Origin: Clostridium porci
Lineage (GTDB): Bacteria > Bacillota > Clostridia > Lachnospirales > Lachnospiraceae
Assembly (NCBI RefSeq): GCF_009696375.1
Contig: NZ_VUMD01000004.1
Location: forward strand, 62,001 to 126,000
Direction: 5' to 3'
Length of the DNA stretch: 64,000 nt
In this document: positions 8,553-16,883 of the stretch, piece by piece
Layout: every line of letters starts with the position of its first letter
How positions within the stretch are numbered: position 1 is the first letter of the stretch
Notes under the pieces: generated by a model
What the model was told of the DNA's origin: nothing
Databases searched by the model: none
The model's input: the letters and a program-made list of their open reading frames with translations, nothing else
Translations under genes and position numbers: made by a program

Positions 8553-8644
8553 CAGAAACCCCAGACTATCAATAGGCGTTGGTAGTTTGGGATTTCTGCT
8601 TTTGCAGAGCTATATTTTTTTGTCGTGTGCTTGACATACGGGTG
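8553..8644. repeat. Direct repeat A (92 bp), left edge of the defence-like module
   Basis: Nearly identical to 15522-15609, with a few indels. Both copies contain a hairpin (CAGAAACCCCAGACTA with TAGTTTGGGATTTCTG) and end in the shared GTCGTGTGCTTGACATACGGGTG segment split over the last 23 bases. Sequence diverges abruptly right after GGGTG in both copies, which marks a junction. The hairpin can also act as a terminator for the preceding gene. Confidence 0.9.
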
Positions 8645-8680
8645 TCTAATTCATGGAACTCGATTTTTAATTTATATTGC

Positions 8681-8750
8681 ACTATTTCTAGATTTTTTGA
8701 AATAAATTGAAGAAATAGTACTTTTCTTATTTCAACATTGATGATATACT
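8681..8750 (+). promoter_or_regulatory. Promoter region of the Fic gene with nested inverted repeats
   Basis: TATACT (8745-8750) is a likely -10, about 30 bases before the ATG. Upstream are two perfect 9-bp inverted repeats that interlock: ACTATTTCT (8681-8689) with AGAAATAGT (8711-8719), and TTGAAATAA (8697-8705) with TTATTTCAA (8727-8735). Interlocked palindromes at a promoter suggest repressor sites or alternative RNA folds. Confidence 0.4.
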
Positions 8751-8781
8751 GAAAATAGATTTTTATATTGAGGTATATGAG

Positions 8782-9921
8782 ATGCTTCCCTATACAGGAG
8801 ATTACACTGAGCATATTGATAGCACCACAAATAACTTCAAATACTATACTTTTACACCTCGTCCTCTAATGAACGGGAACATGTATCAGATGGACGATGA
8901 ATTAGCAGCATTGTTAACTGAAGCTCACCGTAATATTGGCTTTCTGGAAGGGCTTATTAAGTTCGCTCCGAATAGAGACTCATTTACAGAGCTGATGCTG
9001 CTGAAAGAGTGTACCTATTCCCGTATGATTGACTGCAACGGTCCTGATTTCAAAGACGTGCTTACCAGCTGCGGCACTGGTAAAGGTGATATATCGCCAA
9101 TCATGAATCTGGAGTCGGCATATAGAACAGCGATGAATATGGAAATCGCAGCTCCTGACTTGAGCCGTATTTGTGGAATTGCCCTTTATGGAGGTGCAGA
9201 AGCAATCTCAATAGATGTTAGGGATCATCAAACTTTCTGGCTGGACGCAAAAACAAATTTGAGAGGATACAACCCTACTGCACCTAACGCTGTGTTGCCG
9301 GCACTGGCCGATATTTCTGCTTATCTCTATGACAGTGAGGATGATCCCCTGATTCAAGCTGCGCTGGTACACTATCAGTTTGAAATGATACACCCATTCG
9401 AGAAGTATAATGGGGTTGTTGGACGTATCCTGATATTCATGGTTCTGCAAAAAATTGTAGGCAAAGCGTTGTCCGGGCTGTGTTTCTCTGAATACCTGTT
9501 CTTCAATAAAAACGAGTATTTTGATATGCTCCGAACAACACAATACAGTGGTGGTTATGTACGTTGGATTAAGTTTTTTTTACGGATTATCAACGAAGCT
9601 GCCAGAAACAGCGTAGCACTACTCAAAAAATACGAAGAAAAAATTAAGCTGGATGAGGAAAGGTTAAGATCTGCAATACCGCAAACAAGAAGTTTTTGGA
9701 GCGTGTATGAGTACCTTAAGGCTTTTCCTGTTACAAGTATTCCTATTGCGGCAAAGCATCTTAGCTTATCGTACAATTCTGTTTCTAAAGCGTTTTCTAC
9801 CTTGCATGAGAACAAGCTTATTATGCAAAGAAGTAATACCACAAGGAATCGAATTTGGGAATACTCCAATCTTGATTTTATATTTACATTACCAAGCATC
9901 AATGAAACAACATGTGATTAG
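8782..9921 (+). CDS. Fic-domain protein with degenerate active-site motif
   Basis: 379 aa, ATG at 8782 after GAGG. The layout matches Fic proteins that have a helical N-terminal region, a Fic core and a C-terminal winged helix (about 305-370, with IAAKHLSLSYNSVSKAFSTL). Fic enzymes usually transfer AMP from ATP to target hydroxyls through HPFx(D/E)GNGRxxR. Here residues 204-215 read HPFEKYNGVVGR: the catalytic His and the final Arg are kept, but the GNGR phosphate-binding part is altered. It may have changed substrate, be regulatory, or be inactive. It is the first gene of the repeat-bracketed module, 31 bases ahead of the methyltransferase. Confidence 0.8.
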   Translation: MLPYTGDYTEHIDSTTNNFKYYTFTPRPLMNGNMYQMDDELAALLTEAHRNIGFLEGLIKFAPNRDSFTELMLLKECTYSRMIDCNGPDFKDVLTSCGTGKGDISPIMNLESAYRTAMNMEIAAPDLSRICGIALYGGAEAISIDVRDHQTFWLDAKTNLRGYNPTAPNAVLPALADISAYLYDSEDDPLIQAALVHYQFEMIHPFEKYNGVVGRILIFMVLQKIVGKALSGLCFSEYLFFNKNEYFDMLRTTQYSGGYVRWIKFFLRIINEAARNSVALLKKYEEKIKLDEERLRSAIPQTRSFWSVYEYLKAFPVTSIPIAAKHLSLSYNSVSKAFSTLHENKLIMQRSNTTRNRIWEYSNLDFIFTLPSINETTCD

Positions 9922-9952
9922 ATTTGAAAATAATTAATGTGGGGGCAGAAAT

Positions 9953-12925
9953 ATGAGTGAGTTACTAAATGGCATATTTGAATGCCTTGATATAAACAGC
10001 AGTACCGGTTTGGCTTCAGAAGACAGTTTGCGGAGCATGAGCCCCTTTCAAAGACTATTCTATACACAAGTTCATGAAAAGATAGGAATTGATGCCGTGT
10101 ATTTTCTTCGCGATGCAAATGGGATTGCCAAAGTTCCGCTTATCTATTTTTCCATTATCCAGAAATATGATGCAAAGGAAGTTGCAGAATTGCATCGTCT
10201 TTCGTGGAATCTCGGAGAGGCTCCGCTGCTATTTGTAGTGACTCCGGATGAGATTTTGATTTATAACAACTACGAGGCGCCTCGAGCCGTTGAGGACGGA
10301 AACCTTGACCCCACCGCAGGAATAATTGAAACATTGAGCCTGACCGATGGATTGGCTTCACAGCGACTTGCACTACAGAAATATCATCGCTCATTGCTTG
10401 AAAGTGGCGAATATTGGCGGCAAAGCATGACTAGATTTGACGCTCAAGGCCGGGTGGATGCCACATTGATGTCAAATTTGAGAATAATGCGAAGAACGCT
10501 TATCAATCAAATCAGCAAAAGGTGTGATAAGAGTAAGGAAACAATCACGAGCGTAGTTCACTCTTTGCTCAGTCGGTCGATTTTTATTAAGTACCTGGAA
10601 GAACGAAAAGATTCAAACGGAGAAACAGTATTTCCGCAAGGTTTTTATTCCAATTTTTTGGAGTCAGCGAAACAGTATACCGATGTGCTAAACAGTAAAG
10701 AGGCAACTTATAGCTTGTTTAGAACACTTAAAGAGAAGTTTAATGGTGATACACTGCAAGTCTCAGAAGTTGAAATAGAGATTATTACTCAAAATGACTT
10801 GGATGAGCTTCGCACATTTATTCTAGGTGATAGCGAATTAGAGAGCAAACAACTCGCGTTATGGCCATTTTATAGTTTTGACATTATCCCCATTCAATTG
10901 ATCAGCAGTATCTATGAGCTGTTTTTTCACCTGTCAGACGAAGATGATGAGAAGGGCACGTATTATACACCTCTCCATCTTGTCAACTTGGTCATGGATG
11001 AAGTGTATCCGTGGGAAGGCGAGTATAAAGATACATCCTTTTTTGATCCATCATGCGGTTCGGGTATTTTCTTGGTTGAAGCATACAGAAGACTTGTTTG
11101 CAGATGGATGTCCCAAAATGACGTTCATACGATCACCTGTGATCAACTGAATCTTCTCTTGAAAAACAGTATTTTCGGTGTAGATATTAATGAAGAAGCT
11201 ATTCGAGTTGCCTCGTTTAGCCTTAGCTTAGCTATGTGTGATTTCCTCGATCCACGAAGCATCTGGGATAAGCTTTCATTTCCGCGTCTACTAGATAACA
11301 ACTTGATTTCAAGTGATTTTTTCGAAGAGGATAAATCTTTTAATAACAGAAGATATGATGTCATTGTCGGCAATCCGCCTTGGCAGAGTAACATTACTGG
11401 AAAAACGAAAGAGTACTTGAAAAAAGCAAATCGCGTCATAGGTGACAAGCAAATTGCGCAAGCATTTTCTATCAAGTGCTCAGAGTTGTGCAAGCAAAAC
11501 GGAATTATTTGTCTCCTTATGCCTAGCAAAGGATTGCTTTTTAATAGATCAGATAAAAGTAGGACGTATAGGGCAAATCTGTTTTCCGATAACAACGTCC
11601 TAGCGATTATTAATCTATCAGTATATAGAAAATTCTTGTTTGATCACGCTAGTGGACCTGCTGCTGCCATTATCTATACTCCTAAAAAGGAAGAGATCAA
11701 TCAGCCAATCGTTTATTGTACGCCAAAGCCAATTTACACAATTGAAGATATCAGGAAGTTTTCTATTGATCCTACCGATATATGTAGAATACCCCGTGAC
11801 ATTATTGATGACGATAGGATCTGGAAAATTGCAATGTGGGGAGCACCTAGAGATCTTGAATTAATAGGAAAAATGCAAAGTACTTTTGCACCTATGGCAT
11901 CATTTATTGAAGAAAATCACATGACAACTGCCGAGGGGTTCAAAAGAGGAAACAGGAAACACCAATGTTATGACTTCAAAGGTCTTCCATTGGTGGAAGC
12001 CAAATCCTTTAAACCATACTATGTTTCATCCGATGAGCTTCCGATAGTTGATTTCGATGATTTTGAGTGCATTGTTAAAAATGCCAGAGAAATTTTTGCA
12101 GCCCCACACTTGATAATTAAACAGAGCCATAAAAATGGAACATTTCTTTCAGAAGTGCTGGATTATGATGCTGTGTTTAACCATAGTCTTTTAGGAGTAC
12201 ACGGCAACATAAATAAGCTTAAATACTTGAGCGTGATAATTGGCTCGAGAGTTTTTTCGTACTATCATATTCTTACAAATAGGAAATGGCTTGTAGAAAG
12301 AGATGAGTTAGAAGCAGGAGATATTTGGCAAACACCTATCCCCAGCCCAAGCGATGCAGAAATTGCTGAAGCATGCGGAATATTTGATGAATTGGCGGTC
12401 TCACCAGCGAAAAAGGAAAAAGCAGAACAATTTGTGCGCCATATGTATCGGCTAAAAGAATATGAGAGCTATCAGATAGACGATGTAATTGATTATGTAT
12501 ACGACTATTTCAAAAAAAAGCAGCATTCAGTATCCTTTGAACGGCCGAACACCGATGCTTACAAACTGTATTATGATTCCATTAGCGAGGTGCTGACGAA
12601 CACATTTGGAGCAAGTACAGGGTTAACTGGAGATCTATATTTTGGCGATGCTCCACTGTCTGTGCTTATTTTAAATGTTGGACAACAAAACGATACGGAT
12701 CTAAATTTTGTAAAAAACAATGATAGATTGAATGAAATACTCCTGAGCTTGGACAGTGCATTGGCCGATAACCAGAAAATGGTATTCATTAGGCGAAATC
12801 TCCGAATTTACCAGCCGAATAGGATATTTATCATTAAGCCGTCCCAACGTAAATATTGGACATATTCCGCTGCCTGCAGGGATGCAGACGAGATATTCGA
12901 AGATGTTTCTAAGGCGTGGAGGTGA
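9953..12925 (+). CDS. Eco57I-type N6-adenine DNA methyltransferase, 990 aa
   Basis: ATG at 9953, 31 bases after the Fic gene. The methyltransferase core has motif I FDPSCGSGIF (about 363-372, AdoMet binding) and motif IV NPPW (474-477, catalytic), giving a gamma-class adenine methylase. The first 340 residues are a large helical region; the C-terminal 350 residues probably recognise the target, as in Eco57I/type IIG enzymes. No PD-(D/E)XK motif stood out in the N terminus, and a separate nuclease-like gene follows 4 bases later. The pair is therefore best read as a restriction-modification system with the nuclease on its own chain. A BREX- or DISARM-like methylase role is less likely because no partner genes are present. 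Confidence 0.85.
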   Translation: MSELLNGIFECLDINSSTGLASEDSLRSMSPFQRLFYTQVHEKIGIDAVYFLRDANGIAKVPLIYFSIIQKYDAKEVAELHRLSWNLGEAPLLFVVTPDEILIYNNYEAPRAVEDGNLDPTAGIIETLSLTDGLASQRLALQKYHRSLLESGEYWRQSMTRFDAQGRVDATLMSNLRIMRRTLINQISKRCDKSKETITSVVHSLLSRSIFIKYLEERKDSNGETVFPQGFYSNFLESAKQYTDVLNSKEATYSLFRTLKEKFNGDTLQVSEVEIEIITQNDLDELRTFILGDSELESKQLALWPFYSFDIIPIQLISSIYELFFHLSDEDDEKGTYYTPLHLVNLVMDEVYPWEGEYKDTSFFDPSCGSGIFLVEAYRRLVCRWMSQNDVHTITCDQLNLLLKNSIFGVDINEEAIRVASFSLSLAMCDFLDPRSIWDKLSFPRLLDNNLISSDFFEEDKSFNNRRYDVIVGNPPWQSNITGKTKEYLKKANRVIGDKQIAQAFSIKCSELCKQNGIICLLMPSKGLLFNRSDKSRTYRANLFSDNNVLAIINLSVYRKFLFDHASGPAAAIIYTPKKEEINQPIVYCTPKPIYTIEDIRKFSIDPTDICRIPRDIIDDDRIWKIAMWGAPRDLELIGKMQSTFAPMASFIEENHMTTAEGFKRGNRKHQCYDFKGLPLVEAKSFKPYYVSSDELPIVDFDDFECIVKNAREIFAAPHLIIKQSHKNGTFLSEVLDYDAVFNHSLLGVHGNINKLKYLSVIIGSRVFSYYHILTNRKWLVERDELEAGDIWQTPIPSPSDAEIAEACGIFDELAVSPAKKEKAEQFVRHMYRLKEYESYQIDDVIDYVYDYFKKKQHSVSFERPNTDAYKLYYDSISEVLTNTFGASTGLTGDLYFGDAPLSVLILNVGQQNDTDLNFVKNNDRLNEILLSLDSALADNQKMVFIRRNLRIYQPNRIFIIKPSQRKYWTYSAACRDADEIFEDVSKAWR

Positions 12926-12929
12926 TACA

Positions 12930-13598
12930 ATGAGCAGTATAAGAAATATAACAGCATCCACAGCTGTTCCGGATGATTTAGCAAAGCGGCTTGGCCCTTC
13001 TGGGGTTAATGAGATTTTATTGACCCTGTGGCAGGGATATCATGATTTAATAGCAGATACGAACATAACTATCTCCGAAACCGCTAAGGAAGATGATATC
13101 ACCTTGGAATGGTATGGGAAAATATCGCAGCGCTGGGCCAACGAGAATCGGGCCACCACTCTGAGAATAAATAACATTGGACCTGTTCATCAGTACCCAG
13201 ACCCCACGTTAAAAAAGGGCCGTGGATATAAACCTACGATTGATTTTTGTTTTCGTGATTGGGATACTTCAAACAGTTATTTTGGCGCAGAATGCAAGAA
13301 TCTCTATAATCACAAGAAAGATAAAATTAAAAGATATGTCGATACAGGAGTGAAAAACTACACGTCAGGACGCTATGGATCACAGTCATCAGAATCCTCA
13401 ATCATCGGGTATGTATTAAGCGGAAAGATTCCGGAAATTGTAATGGAACTGATTACTGAAATCGCAACAGTTGTGCCAATAAGCAATCTGTCCCGGGAAT
13501 TACGTTTCAAAGAACCGCAGTACGCCTCACAACACAAGAGATCCACAGATGAAAGTGAAATTACATTGCATCACTTGTTTTTTGATTTTACACATTAA
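12930..13598 (+). CDS. PD-(D/E)XK-like nuclease, likely restriction subunit
   Basis: 222 aa. I chose the ATG at 12930, four bases after the methylase stop and preceded by GGAGGTGATACA; an upstream in-frame start at 12756 overlaps the methylase and lacks a ribosome site. Residues around D105 (PTIDFCF) and E121-x-K123 (FGAECKN) fit the D...ExK signature of the PD-(D/E)XK nuclease fold, after a helical N-terminal region. Tight coupling to the methyltransferase suggests the cleavage partner of a restriction-modification system. Only the motif supports this; the family was not recognised. Confidence 0.65.
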   Translation: MSSIRNITASTAVPDDLAKRLGPSGVNEILLTLWQGYHDLIADTNITISETAKEDDITLEWYGKISQRWANENRATTLRINNIGPVHQYPDPTLKKGRGYKPTIDFCFRDWDTSNSYFGAECKNLYNHKKDKIKRYVDTGVKNYTSGRYGSQSSESSIIGYVLSGKIPEIVMELITEIATVVPISNLSRELRFKEPQYASQHKRSTDESEITLHHLFFDFTH

Positions 13599-13734
13599 GA
13601 AAACTAAACCGTTCGTATGAAACATGCTGACTGCCGAATTAGTGCCAAGACGATCTGCATTAACATATTTATCAGTTTGTTTTCAAAAATATTTATCCCG
13701 ATAGTCAAAATCAAAAATAGAAAGGCTGGTGGAA

Positions 13735-15513
13735 ATGCGTATATCTTTTTCAATGGACGGCATTAGAAGCATGGATCAGCTATATACCTATACGACAGAA
13801 CATCATCCAGGATTTGGGGAGGGACATGTAGAGCATTATTATGGTGATAATTACTGTGAAAATGTAATTACTGACGTGTTAAATGCCCTTACACCTTCAG
13901 ACTGGGCAGGGCAAAAATATCTTGGTTCTCGTGATCGCATAGCAAATGAGACATTTATGCTCTCATCAACTGCTGGTTCAGAGTACAATATATCATTTGC
14001 CGTCAACACATATAATCGAGAAGCAGCCCGTTTAGAAATTACCATCACAGCGCCAGAAACCGAAGGTTACGACCATAGACTCGAAAAACTGAAAATTGCG
14101 TTGAAAAACCGGCTTCTCCCAGATTGGCACCAATGTACATGGCTTGTGGATGAGCAGGCGGCTGCGTTGTGTAAAAACGCATATGAGAAGACATTTGTAA
14201 TCGAAAACAATCTAAGAGCTTTTGCAAGCAAAGTACTAATTCACTTTCTTGGTGTAGATTGGATTAAAAAAGCTGGCTTGGAAAAAGAAGCTGAATCGGT
14301 AGACACTCTGAAAGAAAAGTTTATCCAGCGTGTTTCGGATTTTGACAACATTAATACAGACTTTCTCTCTATGACCCTCGAGACTTTGGTTGGGGTAATG
14401 TTCAAAGGGGTTACATACATGGATGATGTTATTCTGAGCCGACAAGACTATACAAAGGTTCAAGCGATGGGAGCTAGACAAAAGACCACAGGGAACAATA
14501 TAGCTGAGTATATTAAAAATCTGAGAACTGTGGATAAACGAATTTGGGATGATCTTTTTGTTCCATATATTGATGATCCAAGCGCTTTCAAAACTGCTGT
14601 CCACAATTTTATTGAAGATCGTAATCATGTTGCACATAGTAAGGTGCTCTCTTGGAGTGCCTATCAAGTAATTCTTCAAGATTTTGAGAAAATGGACTCC
14701 CTAATTTTGTCAGCAGATGTCAAGTTCGAGCATGAAGAGACAGCAGATGAAGTCATCCAAACATGGCAAGTAGAACAGGAAAATGATGAATATGAGCAAG
14801 AATACTATCGTGATCGGCTAGCAGATGAAACTGGGATGGACATCCTGAATGAAAATGAGATAAAAAACTGGTTTGAGGAAGTCCTGCATGAACTTTTCGA
14901 TTTGGTCTATCAACAGTACCATTTGGATGTTTGTTATGATATTTCCGATTTGACTACACCCAATGAAGATGAAGTCGCGTTCACAATATCCTGCCCGGCC
15001 GTTGAGGATGGCAGTGCAAAAATAGATATTGTTGCGGAATATTCTATTGATGATGGCCTCGGCGAAGATAGTGTTTGCTATATTATCGCCAAAGACGGAG
15101 CTGGAAGAGAAATCGGCAAAGCAGAAGTTCGCTTTCACAATGGGAATGGTTGTGAAAGTGAAGAAGGAATTATGGAAGCTACTGATAATTCTGAGTATGA
15201 TACTTCTGAACTGGATGGGTTTCAAGATGATCTTCTTGCTGCCATTGAGTCTTTGAATCCGTATCCGGAAAAATTGAACGCGCTTTCCTATGAAAACAAG
15301 GGTGCCGTGCAGTTCGTTGCTGACTTCCCTTGTGAGCAGTGCGGGAAGTTTGGCATATCCATCGATGAAACCTTTCTGACTATAGGTAGATGTTGTTATT
15401 GTGGCTATGAAAATGAACTAGCGAAATGTGAACGATGTGGTGAAATGGTAAATGTAGATATTCTTGAGCATGGCTTATGCCCATCATGCGCTGCCTATAT
15501 AGACAATCAGTAA
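13735..15513 (+). CDS. HEPN-motif protein with C-terminal zinc ribbons, 592 aa
   Basis: ATG at 13735, with AAAGG 10 bases before; GTG at 13729 is an alternative. The central helical region contains RNHVAH (R296-H301), which fits the RX4-6H motif of HEPN ribonucleases, embedded in IEDRNHVAHSKVLSWSAY. A long acidic linker (DEYEQEYYRDRLADE and following) leads to two tandem zinc ribbons at the C terminus: CEQC...CCYC and CERC...CPSC. HEPN domains are common in abortive-infection and toxin proteins that cut RNA. It is the last gene of the module and ends just before direct repeat B. No named family was recognised. Confidence 0.6.
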   Translation: MRISFSMDGIRSMDQLYTYTTEHHPGFGEGHVEHYYGDNYCENVITDVLNALTPSDWAGQKYLGSRDRIANETFMLSSTAGSEYNISFAVNTYNREAARLEITITAPETEGYDHRLEKLKIALKNRLLPDWHQCTWLVDEQAAALCKNAYEKTFVIENNLRAFASKVLIHFLGVDWIKKAGLEKEAESVDTLKEKFIQRVSDFDNINTDFLSMTLETLVGVMFKGVTYMDDVILSRQDYTKVQAMGARQKTTGNNIAEYIKNLRTVDKRIWDDLFVPYIDDPSAFKTAVHNFIEDRNHVAHSKVLSWSAYQVILQDFEKMDSLILSADVKFEHEETADEVIQTWQVEQENDEYEQEYYRDRLADETGMDILNENEIKNWFEEVLHELFDLVYQQYHLDVCYDISDLTTPNEDEVAFTISCPAVEDGSAKIDIVAEYSIDDGLGEDSVCYIIAKDGAGREIGKAEVRFHNGNGCESEEGIMEATDNSEYDTSELDGFQDDLLAAIESLNPYPEKLNALSYENKGAVQFVADFPCEQCGKFGISIDETFLTIGRCCYCGYENELAKCERCGEMVNVDILEHGLCPSCAAYIDNQ

Positions 15514-15521
15514 ATAAAAAG

Positions 15522-15609
15522 CAGAAACCCCAGACTATCAATACTTTGGTAGTTTGGGATTTCTGCTTTTGCAGGATATATTTTTTGTCGTGTGCTTGAC
15601 ATACGGGTG
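15522..15609. repeat. Direct repeat B (88 bp), right edge of the module, inside the integrase gene
   Basis: Second copy of repeat A in the same orientation. Its last base abuts codons for the HDLRH motif of the tyrosine integrase on the minus strand, so the integrase reading frame runs into the repeat and picks up foreign codons. The hairpin in the repeat may also terminate transcription of the HEPN gene on the plus strand. Confidence 0.9.
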
Positions 15610-16497
15610 GCGTAAATCATGCAGCCTTATCCTCTTTACACCGGAATCCTTAATCCCTCTGATAATCTCATGTTCCATATAAGATTTTGTAAATCGGAAT
15701 ATTCTCTCATCCGCCATAATCCCGTATAAATGAGACATATAATCCCGTAATTCTTCTGCAAGAAATGGCGGTATCGTCACGATACGTTTGCTTTTTGGAG
15801 TCTTGGGTGGTGTAATAATATCCCTGCCATCCAGACGCTGATATGATTTATTGATTGAAATTGTGCGTTTTTCTAAGTCAATATCGTTATAGGTCAACGC
15901 AAGCAATTCTCCAATCCTCATGCCTGTCCAGTAAAGGAGCAAGAAAGCCATCCTTGCCTCTGGTTTGTCTTCTACAGTCACAAGAAATTGCTTAAATTCC
16001 TGCTTCGTCCAGAACTGTCTTTCTCCGGCATGGCTTTTCCCTATGCTTCCAGCTTTTCTGCATGGATTATCCCGCAGATCATAATATTTTACTGCATAGT
16101 TAAAAATGGCGGACAACTGATTGTTTACAGTTTTCAGATAGGTCTGTGAATAGCCCTTTTTCATAAGAGCATTCTGCCATGCTCGTATATCCGAAACCTT
16201 AATTTCATTCATCTTCTTATTCCTGAAATAAGGAATAATTTTCAGATCAATGATAAACTTCTTTGTCCGCATGGTATTTTCACGCAGCCGGTGTTCCATA
16301 TCTTCGTAATAAATCTGAACAAAGTTTTCAAAATTGATGTCCAGATTGCGCTGCTGTTGCTGAAGGAAATCTCGCTCCCACTGTTCTGCTTCCGCTTTTG
16401 TTCTAAAGCCTCTCTTGTTTTTCTTATGGCTCACTCCCTGCCAGTCTTTGTAATAAAACTGACTGCGCCACATCTTACCGTCTCATGTTGCCGACAT
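15538..16497 (-). pseudogene. Tyrosine integrase, broken at both ends
   Basis: Phage/Tn916-type integrase. The GGAGGGAG ribosome site leads to an ATG at 16497, but codon 5 is TGA (M-S-A-T-stop-D-G-K-M-W-R). The frame is otherwise continuous with the rest, so a CGA-to-TGA change is likely; restart at ATG 16473 would give 311 aa. The N-terminal AP2-like and core-binding domains are present, and TGMRIGELL holds the first catalytic Arg. After HDLRH the sequence is replaced by repeat B (PYVKHTTKN and so on), removing the final catalytic region and the nucleophilic Tyr. It cannot be catalytically complete. Confidence 0.85.
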
Positions 16498-16706
16498 AAA
16501 CTCCCTCCTCTCTGCATTGTCACGGTCAAGCCGTAAAACTTTTCTTCAAAATACTTCGTTGGAACTTTACCACAGATTGTCCGATACCCTTTTTCTTTCA
16601 ATTCTTCATTTAATCCCCGGATAATCTTATAGGCATAACCTGTTGACACGCCAAGTATTTCCGCCGCTTCTTCTGCTGTTACATACATTTTTCTTGTTTT
16701 CTCCAT
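16431..16706 (-). CDS. Excisionase-like small DNA-binding protein
   Basis: 91 aa, ATG at 16706 after AAGGAGG; the frame also runs upstream to 16739 without a better start. Residues 1-60 form a winged helix-turn-helix of the excisionase/MerR-like type (YVTAEEAAEILGVSTGYAYKII). The last 30 residues overlap the start of the integrase gene and look less conserved. In Tn916-like elements this protein directs the integrase to excise. With the partner integrase broken it may now only regulate. Confidence 0.75.
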   Translation of the reverse strand: MEKTRKMYVTAEEAAEILGVSTGYAYKIIRGLNEELKEKGYRTICGKVPTKYFEEKFYGLTVTMQRGGSLCRQHETVRCGAVSFITKTGRE

Positions 16707-16728
16707 AGCATTGTCCTCCTTGTTATTT

Positions 16729-16852
16729 ATAAGGCACATTTATGCCTTATTTTGTATTTTCATTATATAGGCTCTTTTGTTCCTTATCAATATAGTTTTC
16801 AAATTTTTCTTCCCTATTTCATTTGAATATGTCAGAATACAAATGTGCCTAT
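16729..16852. promoter_or_regulatory. Divergent control region between xis-like and XRE genes
   Basis: A 10-bp word AGGCACATTT occurs at 16732-16741 and inverted, as AAATGTGCCT, at 16841-16850. The left copy lies in a perfect palindrome ATAAGGCA/TGCCTTAT (16729-16750). The two words flank the intergenic promoters, as expected for operator sites of the adjacent XRE repressor. Confidence 0.5.
16762..16790 (-). promoter_or_regulatory. Promoter of the xis-like/int genes
   Basis: On the minus strand, -35 TTGATA (16785-16790) and -10 TATAAT (16762-16767) are separated by 17 bases. The predicted transcript starts just before the palindrome at 16729-16750, so a protein bound there would block it. 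Confidence 0.7.
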
Positions 16853-16883
16853 TATTTATATTCACTCTGAAAGGAGTCACCTT

